Source: Rhizobium sp. Q54 (GTDB lineage: Bacteria; Pseudomonadota; Alphaproteobacteria; Rhizobiales; Beijerinckiaceae). From it: a DNA stretch of 17,321 nucleotides. The notes under the pieces were generated by a model, which saw only the letters and a program-made list of their open reading frames with translations, searched no databases and had not been told where the DNA came from. Every line of letters begins with the position of its first letter. The first letter of the stretch is position 1. The stretch covers positions 1 through 17,321 of the forward strand of contig CAMDOY010000035.1 of the NCBI GenBank assembly GCA_945903655.1, read 5' to 3'. This document shows positions 1 through 7,554 of the stretch, in pieces. A program made the position numbers and the translations under genes.

Positions 1-621
<621 letters not shown>

Positions 622-627
622 GTGACC

Positions 628-1848
628 ATGAGCCGCGCCCTGCTTCTCGTCCTCGATTCCCTCGGCTGCGGCGGCGCGCAGGACGCCGCCGCCTTCGGCG
701 ATGCAGGCGCCGACACCTTCGGCCATATCGTGGAGGCCTGCGCTTTGGGGCGGGGCAATCGCGATGGCCTGCGGCAAGGCCCGCTGCGCATCCCCTTCCT
801 CAACGCCCACGGCCTCGGGTTGGCGGCGGAAGCATCGCGTGGCAAGCCCCTTCCCGGCCTTGAGGCGCCCGCGCAGGCGCTGGGACTCTGGGGCCATGCA
901 GTAGAGACCTCGCAGGGCAAGGACACGCCATCAGGCCATTGGGAGATCGCGGGCGCTCCGGCCGATTTCGCCTGGGGCTATTTCCCCGATACGCAGCCCG
1001 CCTTCCCGCCAGCGCTGACGCAGGAGCTCATTGCGCAGGGCGGCCTTCCCGGCATCTTGGGCGACCGCCATGCGTCAGGCACCGACATCATCGAGGAGCT
1101 GGGCGTCGAGCATATGCGCAGCGGCAAGCCCATCGTTTATACGTCCGTGGATTCCGTGTTGCAGATCGCCGCCCACGAGGAGAGCTTCGGCCTCGAGCGG
1201 CTCTACGACCTCTGCCGCCTCGCGCGCAGGCTCTGCGATCCGCTCAGGATCGGCCGCATCATCGCCCGCCCCTTCGTGGGCGACGCGCCCGGCGCCTTTC
1301 ACCGCACGCCCCGCCGCAAGGATTTCGCCATGCCCCCGGCCATGGGCAATCTGTTGGACCGGGCGGCGGAGGCGCAACGGCCCGTGATCTCCATCGGCAA
1401 GATCGGCGACATCTTCGCCCATCGCAACACCGGCGAGGAGATCAAGGGCGCAGGCAATATGGATCTCTTCGACAAGACCCTCGCCGCCCTTGAGCGGCTG
1501 CCCGACGGTGGGCTGATCTTCGCCAATTATCTCGATCTCGACACGGAGTTCGGCCATCGCCGCGACGTGCCCGGCGCGAGCGCCTGCCTCGAAGCCTTCG
1601 ATGCGCGCATGGTCGAACTGGCGGCGCGTCTGCGCCCGGGCGATCTCGTGATCTTCACCGGCGACCACGGCAATGACCCGACCTGGCGGGGCACGGACCA
1701 TACGCGCGAACATGTGCCGGTGCTGGCCTTCGGGCCGGGGATCGGCAGCGGCCCCATCGGAGCGCGCGCCACCTTCGCGGACATAGGCGCCAGCGTGGCC
1801 GCCCACCTTGGCATCCCCGCGCCCATCGCCGGGAGGCCGTGGTGGTGA
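628..1848 (+). CDS. deoB: Phosphopentomutase
   Basis: This enzyme interconverts (deoxy)ribose-1-phosphate and (deoxy)ribose-5-phosphate, linking nucleoside breakdown to the pentose phosphate pathway. It belongs to the alkaline phosphatase superfamily and uses two metal ions in the cytoplasm. Family landmarks counted from the ATG at 628 are VLDSLGCGG with metal-ligand Asp10, and KDTPSGHWE with the phosphorylated Thr100. Further on come YTSVDSVLQIAAHE, FTGDHGNDPT and TDHTREHVPVL, which hold the remaining metal ligands. The 406-residue length is normal for DeoB. A GTG at 622 would add two residues, but the ATG at 628 gives the usual short N-terminus. It lies between the ABC ATPase and upp on the same strand, which fits nucleoside salvage. 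Confidence 0.95.
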   Translation: MSRALLLVLDSLGCGGAQDAAAFGDAGADTFGHIVEACALGRGNRDGLRQGPLRIPFLNAHGLGLAAEASRGKPLPGLEAPAQALGLWGHAVETSQGKDTPSGHWEIAGAPADFAWGYFPDTQPAFPPALTQELIAQGGLPGILGDRHASGTDIIEELGVEHMRSGKPIVYTSVDSVLQIAAHEESFGLERLYDLCRLARRLCDPLRIGRIIARPFVGDAPGAFHRTPRRKDFAMPPAMGNLLDRAAEAQRPVISIGKIGDIFAHRNTGEEIKGAGNMDLFDKTLAALERLPDGGLIFANYLDLDTEFGHRRDVPGASACLEAFDARMVELAARLRPGDLVIFTGDHGNDPTWRGTDHTREHVPVLAFGPGIGSGPIGARATFADIGASVAAHLGIPAPIAGRPWW

Positions 1849-1907
1849 GATTCGATACGGGCTGCGCCTGCTGCCGCGATGATTTCTACGATTTCGAGGA
1901 TTGGCTC

Positions 1908-2537
1908 ATGGATGCGGTCACCATCGTCGCTCACCCTCTGGTGCGCCACAAGCTCTCCCTCATGCGGGACAAGACCTGTTCGACCAAAAGCTTCCGGCAA
2001 TTGCTGAACGAGATCGGCACGCTGCTGTGCTACGAAATCACCCGCGATCTGCCCCTTGAAGAGATCACCATCGAGACGCCGCTGACGCAGATGCAGGCCC
2101 CAAGGCTGGCGGGCAAGAAGCTCGTCTTCGCGCCCATTCTGCGGGCAGGCACGGGCTTTCTCGACGGCATGCTGGCGATGATCCCTTCAGCCCGCGTGGC
2201 CCATATCGGGCTCTACCGGAACCCCGAAACGCTGGAAGCTGTCGAATATTATTTCAAGGCGCCGCAGGATGTGTCCGAACGCCTCGTGATCCTCATGGAC
2301 CCTATGCTCGCCACCGGCAATTCAGCGGTAGCCGCCGTGAACCTGCTGAAGGACAAGGGCGTGAAGGACATCCGTTTCGTGTGCCTGCTCGCCGCCCCTG
2401 AGGGCATCGAGAAACTGCGCGTCGCCCATCCCGACATCCGCATCTGGACCGCCGCCATCGACAGCCACCTTAACGATCACGGCTATATCGTGCCGGGGCT
2501 GGGGGATGCGGGCGACCGGATGTACGGGACAAAGTAG
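1908..2537 (+). CDS. upp: Uracil phosphoribosyltransferase
   Basis: This enzyme converts uracil and PRPP to UMP and pyrophosphate in pyrimidine salvage. The PRPP-binding loop is VILMDPMLATGNSA, the phosphate-contact region is FAPILRAGTGFLDGM, and the uracil-binding C-terminus contains YIVPGLGDAGDR. The frame is open back to GTG codons at 1839, overlapping the deoB stop. I chose the ATG at 1908 because GAGGA at 1896-1900 precedes it by 7 bases and it gives the standard 209-residue protein beginning MDAVTIVAHPLVRHKL. The extra 23 residues of the longer form match nothing I recognise. It is 59 bases downstream of deoB and probably in the same transcript. I see no convincing terminator immediately after it. 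Confidence 0.95.
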   Translation: MDAVTIVAHPLVRHKLSLMRDKTCSTKSFRQLLNEIGTLLCYEITRDLPLEEITIETPLTQMQAPRLAGKKLVFAPILRAGTGFLDGMLAMIPSARVAHIGLYRNPETLEAVEYYFKAPQDVSERLVILMDPMLATGNSAVAAVNLLKDKGVKDIRFVCLLAAPEGIEKLRVAHPDIRIWTAAIDSHLNDHGYIVPGLGDAGDRMYGTK

Positions 2538-2590
2538 AGGCCGATGGCAGGCGTTATTGAGCCAATCTTATCAAGATGCGATGGAATCCA

Positions 2591-3364
2591 TCAGGTGGGC
2601 CGTATCGCAATCATGACTGACTTTTCGGAAAACCAGCAACCATTTTTGATTGCTACGGTGACATCTAACGTTGGCAGGCTGGAATATGTTTTCGGATGTA
2701 TGGTTCGCGACACAAGGCGCCCGGACTCAAACGTTTCCCTGACCTCTCGATCACGCCAGTTCACAAAGGTTTTTCGGGCATTGATCACCTCGTCCAGATC
2801 GACCCCACAGGCGTGAATGAGCACATTGAGAAAATAATGCTCATCTGCGAAGGGAAACTGTTTAAAGCACTCCAGCCCTGGTTTCGTCAAAAGCCTTTCC
2901 ACATGTCGCCGGGTCAGGGTTATCCACTGACTATGAGAAAAGAAAGGGGTGAAGACACAAGACGGGGGCAAAAACTGTTGGCGGTTAAAATGCTCAGAGC
3001 CGGGCGCACCAATGCTGAAGTCCATCACAGAGCGATTCTGACACAAGGATAACTCTTCGGAAACTTGTTTGAATGGCGCAATCGGAATTGTCGTATCCGA
3101 TAAGAGAATGAAATGTTCGTGCCGGGCGTCATCATGAAAAGCGGCTGAAAGGAGATTGAGGGTGGCTTCGACAAGCGAAACATCCCCATGCGACGTGGGG
3201 ATAATATGATCAATGGTGTTGTTTCTTATCAATTCGGTTTTAACTTCATGGGGGAATTTTGGATGGAAATATGTTTTCGCCCCATGCGCCTTGTCCAGAA
3301 ATGCAGCCCAAAGCTTGGGTTGACTAAGTTCTGCGATCGTCAAGAAACGAAAAGCAATTGACAT
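2591..3364 (-). CDS. Core-2/I-branching (GT14-like) glycosyltransferase
   Basis: This is a putative inverting glycosyltransferase of 257 residues, close in pattern to the plant and bacterial Core-2/I-branching (GT14, formerly DUF266) group. From the chosen start, the N-terminal strand is IAFRFLTIAEL (3-13), followed by TYFHPKF (31-37). HFILLSDTTIPI (84-95) matches the family's FVLLSExCIPL, SQWITLTRRH (145-154) matches SQWFxxxRxH, DEHYFLNVL (174-182) matches DEHYLPTL, and FVNWRD (200-205) matches the VDWS region. GT14 enzymes usually transfer GlcNAc or xylose; donor and acceptor here are unknown. The frame extends to 3439, but the ATG at 3364 is preferred because GGAG lies 7 bases upstream and the family fold begins there. 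No membrane segment or signal peptide is obvious, so it is probably cytoplasmic. It follows the RuvB-like gene on the same strand after 223 bases. Confidence 0.72.
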   Translation of the reverse strand: MSIAFRFLTIAELSQPKLWAAFLDKAHGAKTYFHPKFPHEVKTELIRNNTIDHIIPTSHGDVSLVEATLNLLSAAFHDDARHEHFILLSDTTIPIAPFKQVSEELSLCQNRSVMDFSIGAPGSEHFNRQQFLPPSCVFTPFFSHSQWITLTRRHVERLLTKPGLECFKQFPFADEHYFLNVLIHACGVDLDEVINARKTFVNWRDREVRETFESGRLVSRTIHPKTYSSLPTLDVTVAIKNGCWFSEKSVMIAIRPT

Positions 3365-3522
3365 TGAACATCTCCATTCCAGGTGTGAAATCTCATGATC
3401 TGACGATCGCACGCCTTCACGCCTGAGCGGCCCTCTCATCTGTCAAAAATCTTTTAAGCGGCTCATGGTCGAGAGGATTGTAGACTGTGATCGCCAGTGA
3501 ACAGGTATCATTGACGCCGGAC

Positions 3523-4299
3523 TTATCTTCGCAAAATTCCCCCAAAGAGCAATTTGCCCTCTTGTTCTATGGCGAATTGCCCGATCCACCTGAATTTATC
3601 GTAGATCGCCTTGGCCAAAGCTTCATTGCCGCCATTGACGAGCAACGAGTAGGTCCCGCCCGGGTTTTCTGCGGGCGTGTAGGCGAGATCATGAAACCAA
3701 TCAGGGTTCTCGCTCAAATAGGCGTCTATCCGCAGAATGATCGGCATTTCATAGGATATGATCAAAAAGTCGATGGGGCTGCGATGTGAATGAGCTATTT
3801 CGCCGCCAATCACCGCAGAGCCCTCCTCCAGCGTTTCGTCATTGGCGATGGAAATCTGAGTGTCGCGTCCGAGTAATATTTTGCAATCGAACATTTCATA
3901 CAGGATCGGTGAAACCGTGAAGCTGGGATCAATGATGCAAATGATGAAAAAATTGGGAAAGTCAACGAAGCCAACCCGAGGTGGATCGGCGGACTGAAAA
4001 TGAATTTTCCTGTCGGTGAGAAGATAGGCGAAGTTATCCAAAGCCGCTTCTGAAATGCTCTCAAGCTGCGATACGATGAGCAGTTGATCGGCTTCCACCT
4101 TGCCAACGACTGCCCCTACGTCCTCGCGCGTTTGCAGCGTTGCGCCGGATATAATTTTGATCTTCTCTTTATGGACCTTGCGTGCAACCTGAGCCAGCTT
4201 GCGGTCCTCAACCTCTCCAGCGATCAAAACATTGCGCTGAATATTTGGGGATTTGGCCCATTCGTCGATGAAAGTTCCTACAAACCTTATGGCGGACAT
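3523..4299 (-). CDS. Degenerate RuvB-like AAA+ domain protein of unknown function
   Basis: The protein is about 258 residues and its first half aligns by eye, nearly without gaps, to the large ATPase domain of RuvB. Numbered from an upstream ATG at 4305, NVLIAGEVEDRKLAQVA (25-41) sits where RuvB has LLIFGPPGLGKTTLANIVA, so the Walker A GxxGxGKT is gone. IISG (51-54) matches TTSG. DQLLIVSQLESIS (73-85) sits where DVLFIDEIHRLS carries Walker B, and its DE is gone. DPPRVGFVDFPNFFIICII (107-125) matches the RuvB stretch through sensor 1 (GPAARSIKIDLPPFTLIGA). ATP hydrolysis is therefore unlikely. The second half (about 150-260) does not resemble the RuvB lid or DNA-binding domain and I do not recognise it. 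The ATG at 4299 has AGGGA 8 bases upstream, whereas 4305 is too close to it. Neighbours suggest a surface or protein glycosylation setting. Real gene: likely. Role: unknown. Confidence 0.7.
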   Translation of the reverse strand: MSAIRFVGTFIDEWAKSPNIQRNVLIAGEVEDRKLAQVARKVHKEKIKIISGATLQTREDVGAVVGKVEADQLLIVSQLESISEAALDNFAYLLTDRKIHFQSADPPRVGFVDFPNFFIICIIDPSFTVSPILYEMFDCKILLGRDTQISIANDETLEEGSAVIGGEIAHSHRSPIDFLIISYEMPIILRIDAYLSENPDWFHDLAYTPAENPGGTYSLLVNGGNEALAKAIYDKFRWIGQFAIEQEGKLLFGGILRR

Positions 4300-4409
4300 C
4301 GGCATGTTCCCTGAAATTCTTCATCCTCTCAATCAGTTAAAGACCCAACTTATCCTTCGCAAGTAAATTTTCGACCATTGCCGCATTGGTGTTCCGTTGT
4401 CCCCATGTA

Positions 4410-4442
4410 CCCGGATGGGCGCATTCATCCGCCTCATCCGGG
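4410..4442. repeat. Inverted repeat CCCGGATG...CATCCGGG
   Basis: Perfect 8-base arms at 4410-4417 and 4435-4442 are separated by 17 bases in the middle of the divergent intergenic region. There is no T-tract directly after either arm, so a terminator is unlikely. An operator or an RNA hairpin is possible. Confidence 0.45.
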
Positions 4443-4548
4443 ATAGATGTTTTATCAACTTCAACTTGACCTTTTATTTGCAAAGCTTGTGTCGTCAGCC
4501 GCTTCCTGAAGCGCTCGCGCGTTTACGTCTCCCGCCGCTGTGGCCTCA

Positions 4549-4591
4549 TTGAGGTGCTGAAACACCTCAAAAGGGCGACGAAGGAGGTGTT
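4549..4591 (+). promoter_or_regulatory. Candidate Shine-Dalgarno switch (mutually exclusive hairpins) in the TPR leader
   Basis: Three segments can pair in two incompatible ways. Segment 1 (TTGAGGTG, 4549-4556) pairs perfectly over 8 bases with CACCTCAA (4563-4570), with a 6-base loop. The overlapping AACACCTC (4561-4568) instead pairs perfectly over 8 bases with GAGGTGTT (4584-4591), with a 15-base loop. GAGGTGTT contains most of the very strong Shine-Dalgarno AAGGAGGTG (4581-4589). The first fold leaves the ribosome site free and the second hides it. Each stem has four G-C pairs, so they are closely balanced. This is the layout of a translational switch, but no known riboswitch aptamer is recognised and the trigger is unknown. 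Confidence 0.5.
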
Positions 4592-4592
4592 C

Positions 4593-4628
4593 ATGCGTTA
4601 TGCTGCGCTGAACGCGAGGCGAAATTAA
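4593..4628 (+). CDS. Putative 11-residue leader peptide upstream of the TPR gene
   Basis: An ATG follows AAGGAGG (4581-4587) with a 5-base spacer, the best ribosome site in this part of the window. It opens a frame of only 11 codons (MRYAALNARRN) ending in TAA at 4626-4628. The next ATG, 14 bases after this stop and in another frame, starts the TPR protein, which has only a weak site (GAGTGGG immediately before the ATG). The arrangement suggests that the TPR gene is translated by reinitiation or coupling. The codons show no run of one amino acid typical of attenuation leaders. The alternative is that the strong site marks the real start of a TPR gene broken by a frameshift, but nothing in the 11 residues supports that. 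Confidence 0.4.
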   Translation: MRYAALNARRN

Positions 4629-4642
4629 CACAGCAGAGTGGG

Positions 4643-6583
4643 ATGAGCAGACAGACCCGATTTCGCCGACCGCAAAAAGCAAAAGCGATCACAGAGCGTG
4701 TTCAGCACTCTTTCGAGCGCGCCTTGCAATTTCATCGCGCCGGAGACGCCGTTGAGGCGCGTCGCCTCTATGACGAGATCCTGGCTTTGCAGGCGGATCA
4801 TATTGGCGCGCTTCATCTGTCCGGCGTTCTCCATCTTGAACAAAACAGGCCCGAGCGCGCCGCGAAAGTTTTGCTATTAGCCAGCTGTCTGGCGCCCGAC
4901 GTCGCGCCTTTGCAATTGTGCTATGGCGTTGCGCTTCTGGAACTCGGGCGATCTGAAGACGCGCTCATTCTTTTTCAAAAAGCGGCTTGCATCGATCCCC
5001 TTCATGCCGACGCATTCTATCATCTGGCGAATGGCTTGAAGGACCTTGGGCGATTTGCGCAAGCCTGCGTCGTCTATGATCGTGTCCTCGCGCTTGAGCC
5101 GGATCATGCGGACGCTTGGTCCAATCAAGGCGATTCGCTGCAGACCATAGGCCTCTTTGAGGAGGCGGTGGAGCGTTATGAAAAAGCGCTTTCGCTCAGA
5201 TCAGACTATGCGCAGACCTTCTCCAACTGCGGCCTGGCGCTCCATCATATGCGGCGCTTCGAAGCAGCGCTTCATCATTATGACAGGGCCATAGGCCTGA
5301 AACCTGATTTTGGCGCCGCCTATTTCAATCGCGCAAATACGCTCAAAGAGCTCACGAGATTCGACGGCGCCATCGCCAATTATGCGATTGCGCTCTTGCT
5401 TGAGCCAGATGATGCACAGGCCAGCTCCAATCAGGGTGACGCCCTTCAAACGCTCTCCCGATTTGACGAGGCTTTGGCGGCCTATGACAGGGCGCTTCTT
5501 GTCCAGCCTGACTTTGCGCAAGCCATTTCCAACAGAGGCGTGTGCCTCAAGGAGCTCGGGCGCTTCGAGGAGGCTCTGAGCAGTTTTGACGCCGCGATCA
5601 GCTTTGCGCCCGATGATGCCGAGGCTTTCTGGAACAAGGCCCTGACCCTTCTGTTGCTGGAGCGATTTGAAGAGGGCTGGGAATTATACGAATGGAGAAA
5701 GAAAACCCGGGAGCCTGCAGGCAATCGCATGTTCCCTCGCCCTGTCTGGCTTGGCCAGGAAGACGTGGCGCACAAGACCCTGCTTGTTCATGCCGAGCAA
5801 GGCCTCGGCGACCTCATTCAGTTCTCGCGTTATGTGCAAGGTCTGGTGGAGCGGGGGGCGAAAGTCCTGTTTGCGCCAGGCGAGGCTTTGCAGGGGTTGA
5901 TGCGGGCCTTTGATGGCGATGTGAGGATTGTGGACGCAGAGGATGCGTCCCTCGCCTTTGATTATCATGTCCCCCTCATGAGTTTGCCGTTTGCGTTCCA
6001 GACCACAGGATCAAACATCCCTGCGAGGGCTTCTTATCTGAGGGCGGAGGCGACGCGGGTCGAGAGCTGGATGGCGCGGCTTGGGCGCGATGGATTCAAG
6101 ATCGGGATATGCTGGCAAGGCGGCGTCAGCGCCATTGACGTCGGTCGGTCCTTCCCTCTGCGTCAGTTTTTTGACCTCTCGCAGATCCCCGTCGTTCGAT
6201 TGATCAGTCTGCAGAAAGGGCCGGGCGCCCTGCAACTGCGCGATTTACCCGTGGGCATGCAGGTGCAGGTTCTCGATCAGGACTTTGATGGGGGGCCTGA
6301 CGCCTTTCTCGATACAGCGGCGGTCATGACATGCTGCGACCTCGTCATCACCTCGGACACAGCAACGGCTCACCTCGCTGGCGCGCTTGGCGTCAAGACC
6401 TGGGTGGCGTTGAAACATGTGCCGGACTGGCGGTGGTTTCTGGAGCGTGACGATAGTCCCTGGTATCCCTCCATGCGCCTCTTTCGGCAGGCCTCCCCCG
6501 GCGATTGGGACGGGGTTTTCGCCAACATGAAAGCTGCGTTGATGGCGATCCCTAGCGTGCGGGAATCTGGATCAATCCCTTGA
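4643..6583 (+). CDS. TPR protein with C-terminal GT9-like glycosyltransferase domain
   Basis: The protein is 646 residues in two parts. Residues about 25-350 are some nine tandem tetratricopeptide repeats of 34 residues, with the usual A-x-x-x-Y/F-x-x-A-L-x-x-x-P-D pattern, such as ALAAYDRALLVQPDFAQA. Residues about 378-636 resemble the GT9/heptosyltransferase-like domain commonly fused to TPRs in alphaproteobacteria. Its motifs are LLVHAEQGLGDLIQFSRY (380-397), KIGICWQGG (486-494), DLVITSDTATAHLAGALG (566-583) and DSPWYPSMRLFRQ (604-616). Such proteins are thought to glycosylate proteins or surface polymers, with the TPRs binding the acceptor; substrates here are unknown. It has no signal peptide or membrane segment. 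The start at 4643 has a weak ribosome site and follows the small leader ORF. The last 11 codons overlap the 3' end of the convergent binding-protein gene. Confidence 0.85.
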   Translation: MSRQTRFRRPQKAKAITERVQHSFERALQFHRAGDAVEARRLYDEILALQADHIGALHLSGVLHLEQNRPERAAKVLLLASCLAPDVAPLQLCYGVALLELGRSEDALILFQKAACIDPLHADAFYHLANGLKDLGRFAQACVVYDRVLALEPDHADAWSNQGDSLQTIGLFEEAVERYEKALSLRSDYAQTFSNCGLALHHMRRFEAALHHYDRAIGLKPDFGAAYFNRANTLKELTRFDGAIANYAIALLLEPDDAQASSNQGDALQTLSRFDEALAAYDRALLVQPDFAQAISNRGVCLKELGRFEEALSSFDAAISFAPDDAEAFWNKALTLLLLERFEEGWELYEWRKKTREPAGNRMFPRPVWLGQEDVAHKTLLVHAEQGLGDLIQFSRYVQGLVERGAKVLFAPGEALQGLMRAFDGDVRIVDAEDASLAFDYHVPLMSLPFAFQTTGSNIPARASYLRAEATRVESWMARLGRDGFKIGICWQGGVSAIDVGRSFPLRQFFDLSQIPVVRLISLQKGPGALQLRDLPVGMQVQVLDQDFDGGPDAFLDTAAVMTCCDLVITSDTATAHLAGALGVKTWVALKHVPDWRWFLERDDSPWYPSMRLFRQASPGDWDGVFANMKAALMAIPSVRESGSIP

Positions 6584-7499
6584 GTTCATCAGAGGTCAAA
6601 GGCTTCTGAAGAAACTTGAAGGCGATGGCGTCTGTCGTGACCGCATCGACGCCGGAGACCACATCGGGATTCATCGCCGCCTTCGGCATGAATTCATCGC
6701 GAATGCGCGCGGCCAGATCGAGGTCGATCTGCGCATAGTCGGCGTAATGGCGCAGGCCTTCGGGGGTGCTGTAGAGATAGTCGAGGCTCTCACGATAGGC
6801 CTTGGCGTAGCGCGCCATCACGGCGGGCCGGGCCGTGAGCGCCTGCGCGTTGACGATATGCACGCGCACGGTCTGGTCGCGGGTGGAGGGGGCGTCCGAG
6901 CCGCGCGCGATCACGCGGATTTCGCCATCGCGCAATTGCTTGAGGCCGAAGGGGGGCGAGGCCCAGCCCACATCGACTTGCCCGCTCATGGCCTGGGTGA
7001 GGGTAACGGCTCCAGCGCCTGTCGCGGTCGGTTTGGCTGTGATCTTGAAATGATCGATCAGCGCCAGCGCCGTCGTGTGGGTGGAGGCGCCATTGGTGGA
7101 ATAGGCGATCATCTTGCCATTGGCGTCGGCGAAGGTCTTGATGGGGGAGTTCGTGGGCACATACCAGTAGAGGTCGCCCGTGCCGGTGGCGCCCGCCAGC
7201 AGGATGCGCACCGGCGCGCCCTTCACATAGGCGGCCATGGTGGCCGCCGTGCCAGCGGCGATGCCGATGTCCACGCTGCCGGAGATCACCGCCTGCATCG
7301 TCTCCCCGCCGCCATTGGTGAAGAGCGTCTCCAGCTCCAGCCCATGTTTGGCGAAGATGCCCGCGCGCTTGCCGACTTCCGACACGCCGGTGTCCCAATT
7401 GCCGGGCGCGCCGACCGCCAGCTTCAATTTGTCTTGAGCGAGGGCGCAGCTCGCCGCCAAGCTCAGGCAGAGGGCGACGAGGGCGGGGCGCAGCAGCAT
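6552..7499 (-). CDS. NMT1/THI5-like ABC transporter substrate-binding protein (copy 1)
   Basis: This is a 315-residue periplasmic binding protein. The N-terminus MLLRPALVALCLSLAASCALA is a signal peptide with likely cleavage after Ala21 (ALA|QDK). The mature part has the NMT1/SsuA/TauA-like pattern: KLKLAVGAPGNW, then AGIFAKHGLELE, GGGETMQAVISGSVDIGIA and SGQVDVGWASPPFGL. Family members bind small organic ligands such as aliphatic sulfonates, pyrimidine precursors or aromatic acids and deliver them to an ABC permease. No permease or ATPase for it is in the window. GGAG lies 7 bases before the ATG. It is divergent from the first Mo hydroxylase operon, across a 231-base region with a mirrored element, and is clearly paralogous to the binding protein at 11423. 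Its last 32 bases overlap the convergent TPR gene. Ligand unknown. Confidence 0.88.
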   Translation of the reverse strand: MLLRPALVALCLSLAASCALAQDKLKLAVGAPGNWDTGVSEVGKRAGIFAKHGLELETLFTNGGGETMQAVISGSVDIGIAAGTAATMAAYVKGAPVRILLAGATGTGDLYWYVPTNSPIKTFADANGKMIAYSTNGASTHTTALALIDHFKITAKPTATGAGAVTLTQAMSGQVDVGWASPPFGLKQLRDGEIRVIARGSDAPSTRDQTVRVHIVNAQALTARPAVMARYAKAYRESLDYLYSTPEGLRHYADYAQIDLDLAARIRDEFMPKAAMNPDVVSGVDAVTTDAIAFKFLQKPLTSDELKGLIQIPAR

Positions 7500-7554
7500 G
7501 GCGATCTCCGAAGCAAAATCCGATGGGACGCAGGGTCCTCCGGGCTGAGGGGAG

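Larger units (their letters stand above)
4300..4592. other. Divergent intergenic region upstream of the RuvB-like and TPR genes
   Basis: About 290 bases of non-coding, AT-richer DNA separate two divergent genes, so it should hold both promoters. The best -35-like match on the plus strand is TTGACC at 4466-4471, but no convincing -10 follows at 16-18 bases. Short ORFs across it (for example minus strand 4461-4682) run into the TPR gene and resemble no family. The recognisable structures, a palindrome and the paired GAGGTG segments, are listed separately. Confidence 0.5.
2538..6551. other. Low-GC accessory block between upp and the catabolic cluster
   Basis: Base composition drops sharply after upp. 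Two counted 60-base lines (from 2641 and 3901) are about 42-43% GC, a line inside the TPR gene (from 5221) is about 60%, and a line in the Mo hydroxylase region (from 9601) is about 68%. The block holds a GT14-like glycosyltransferase, a degenerate RuvB-like protein and a TPR-glycosyltransferase, none related to the salvage genes on the left or the catabolic genes on the right. I see no integrase, transposase, tRNA or flanking direct repeat, so acquisition by transfer is inferred from composition and content only. The right edge is approximate, because the TPR gene reads 32 bases into the next gene. Confidence 0.6.

Noticed and set aside
2580..2592. GATGG-AAT-CCATC hairpin after upp as a terminator
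   Set aside because: It has only five base pairs and a 3-base loop with no T-tract, and it overlaps the stop of the convergent gene.
2544..2816. Small plus-strand ORF just after upp
   Set aside because: It is antisense to the 3' end of the GT14-like gene, lacks a good ribosome site and has no similarity I recognise.
4461..4682. Small minus-strand ORF across the TPR leader
   Set aside because: It overlaps the leader hairpins and TPR start and has no family resemblance.
7440..7499. Lipoprotein signal in binding protein copy 1 (Cys18 in AASC)
   Set aside because: Leu is at -4 rather than -3 relative to the Cys, and a normal ALA|Q signal peptidase I site follows immediately.
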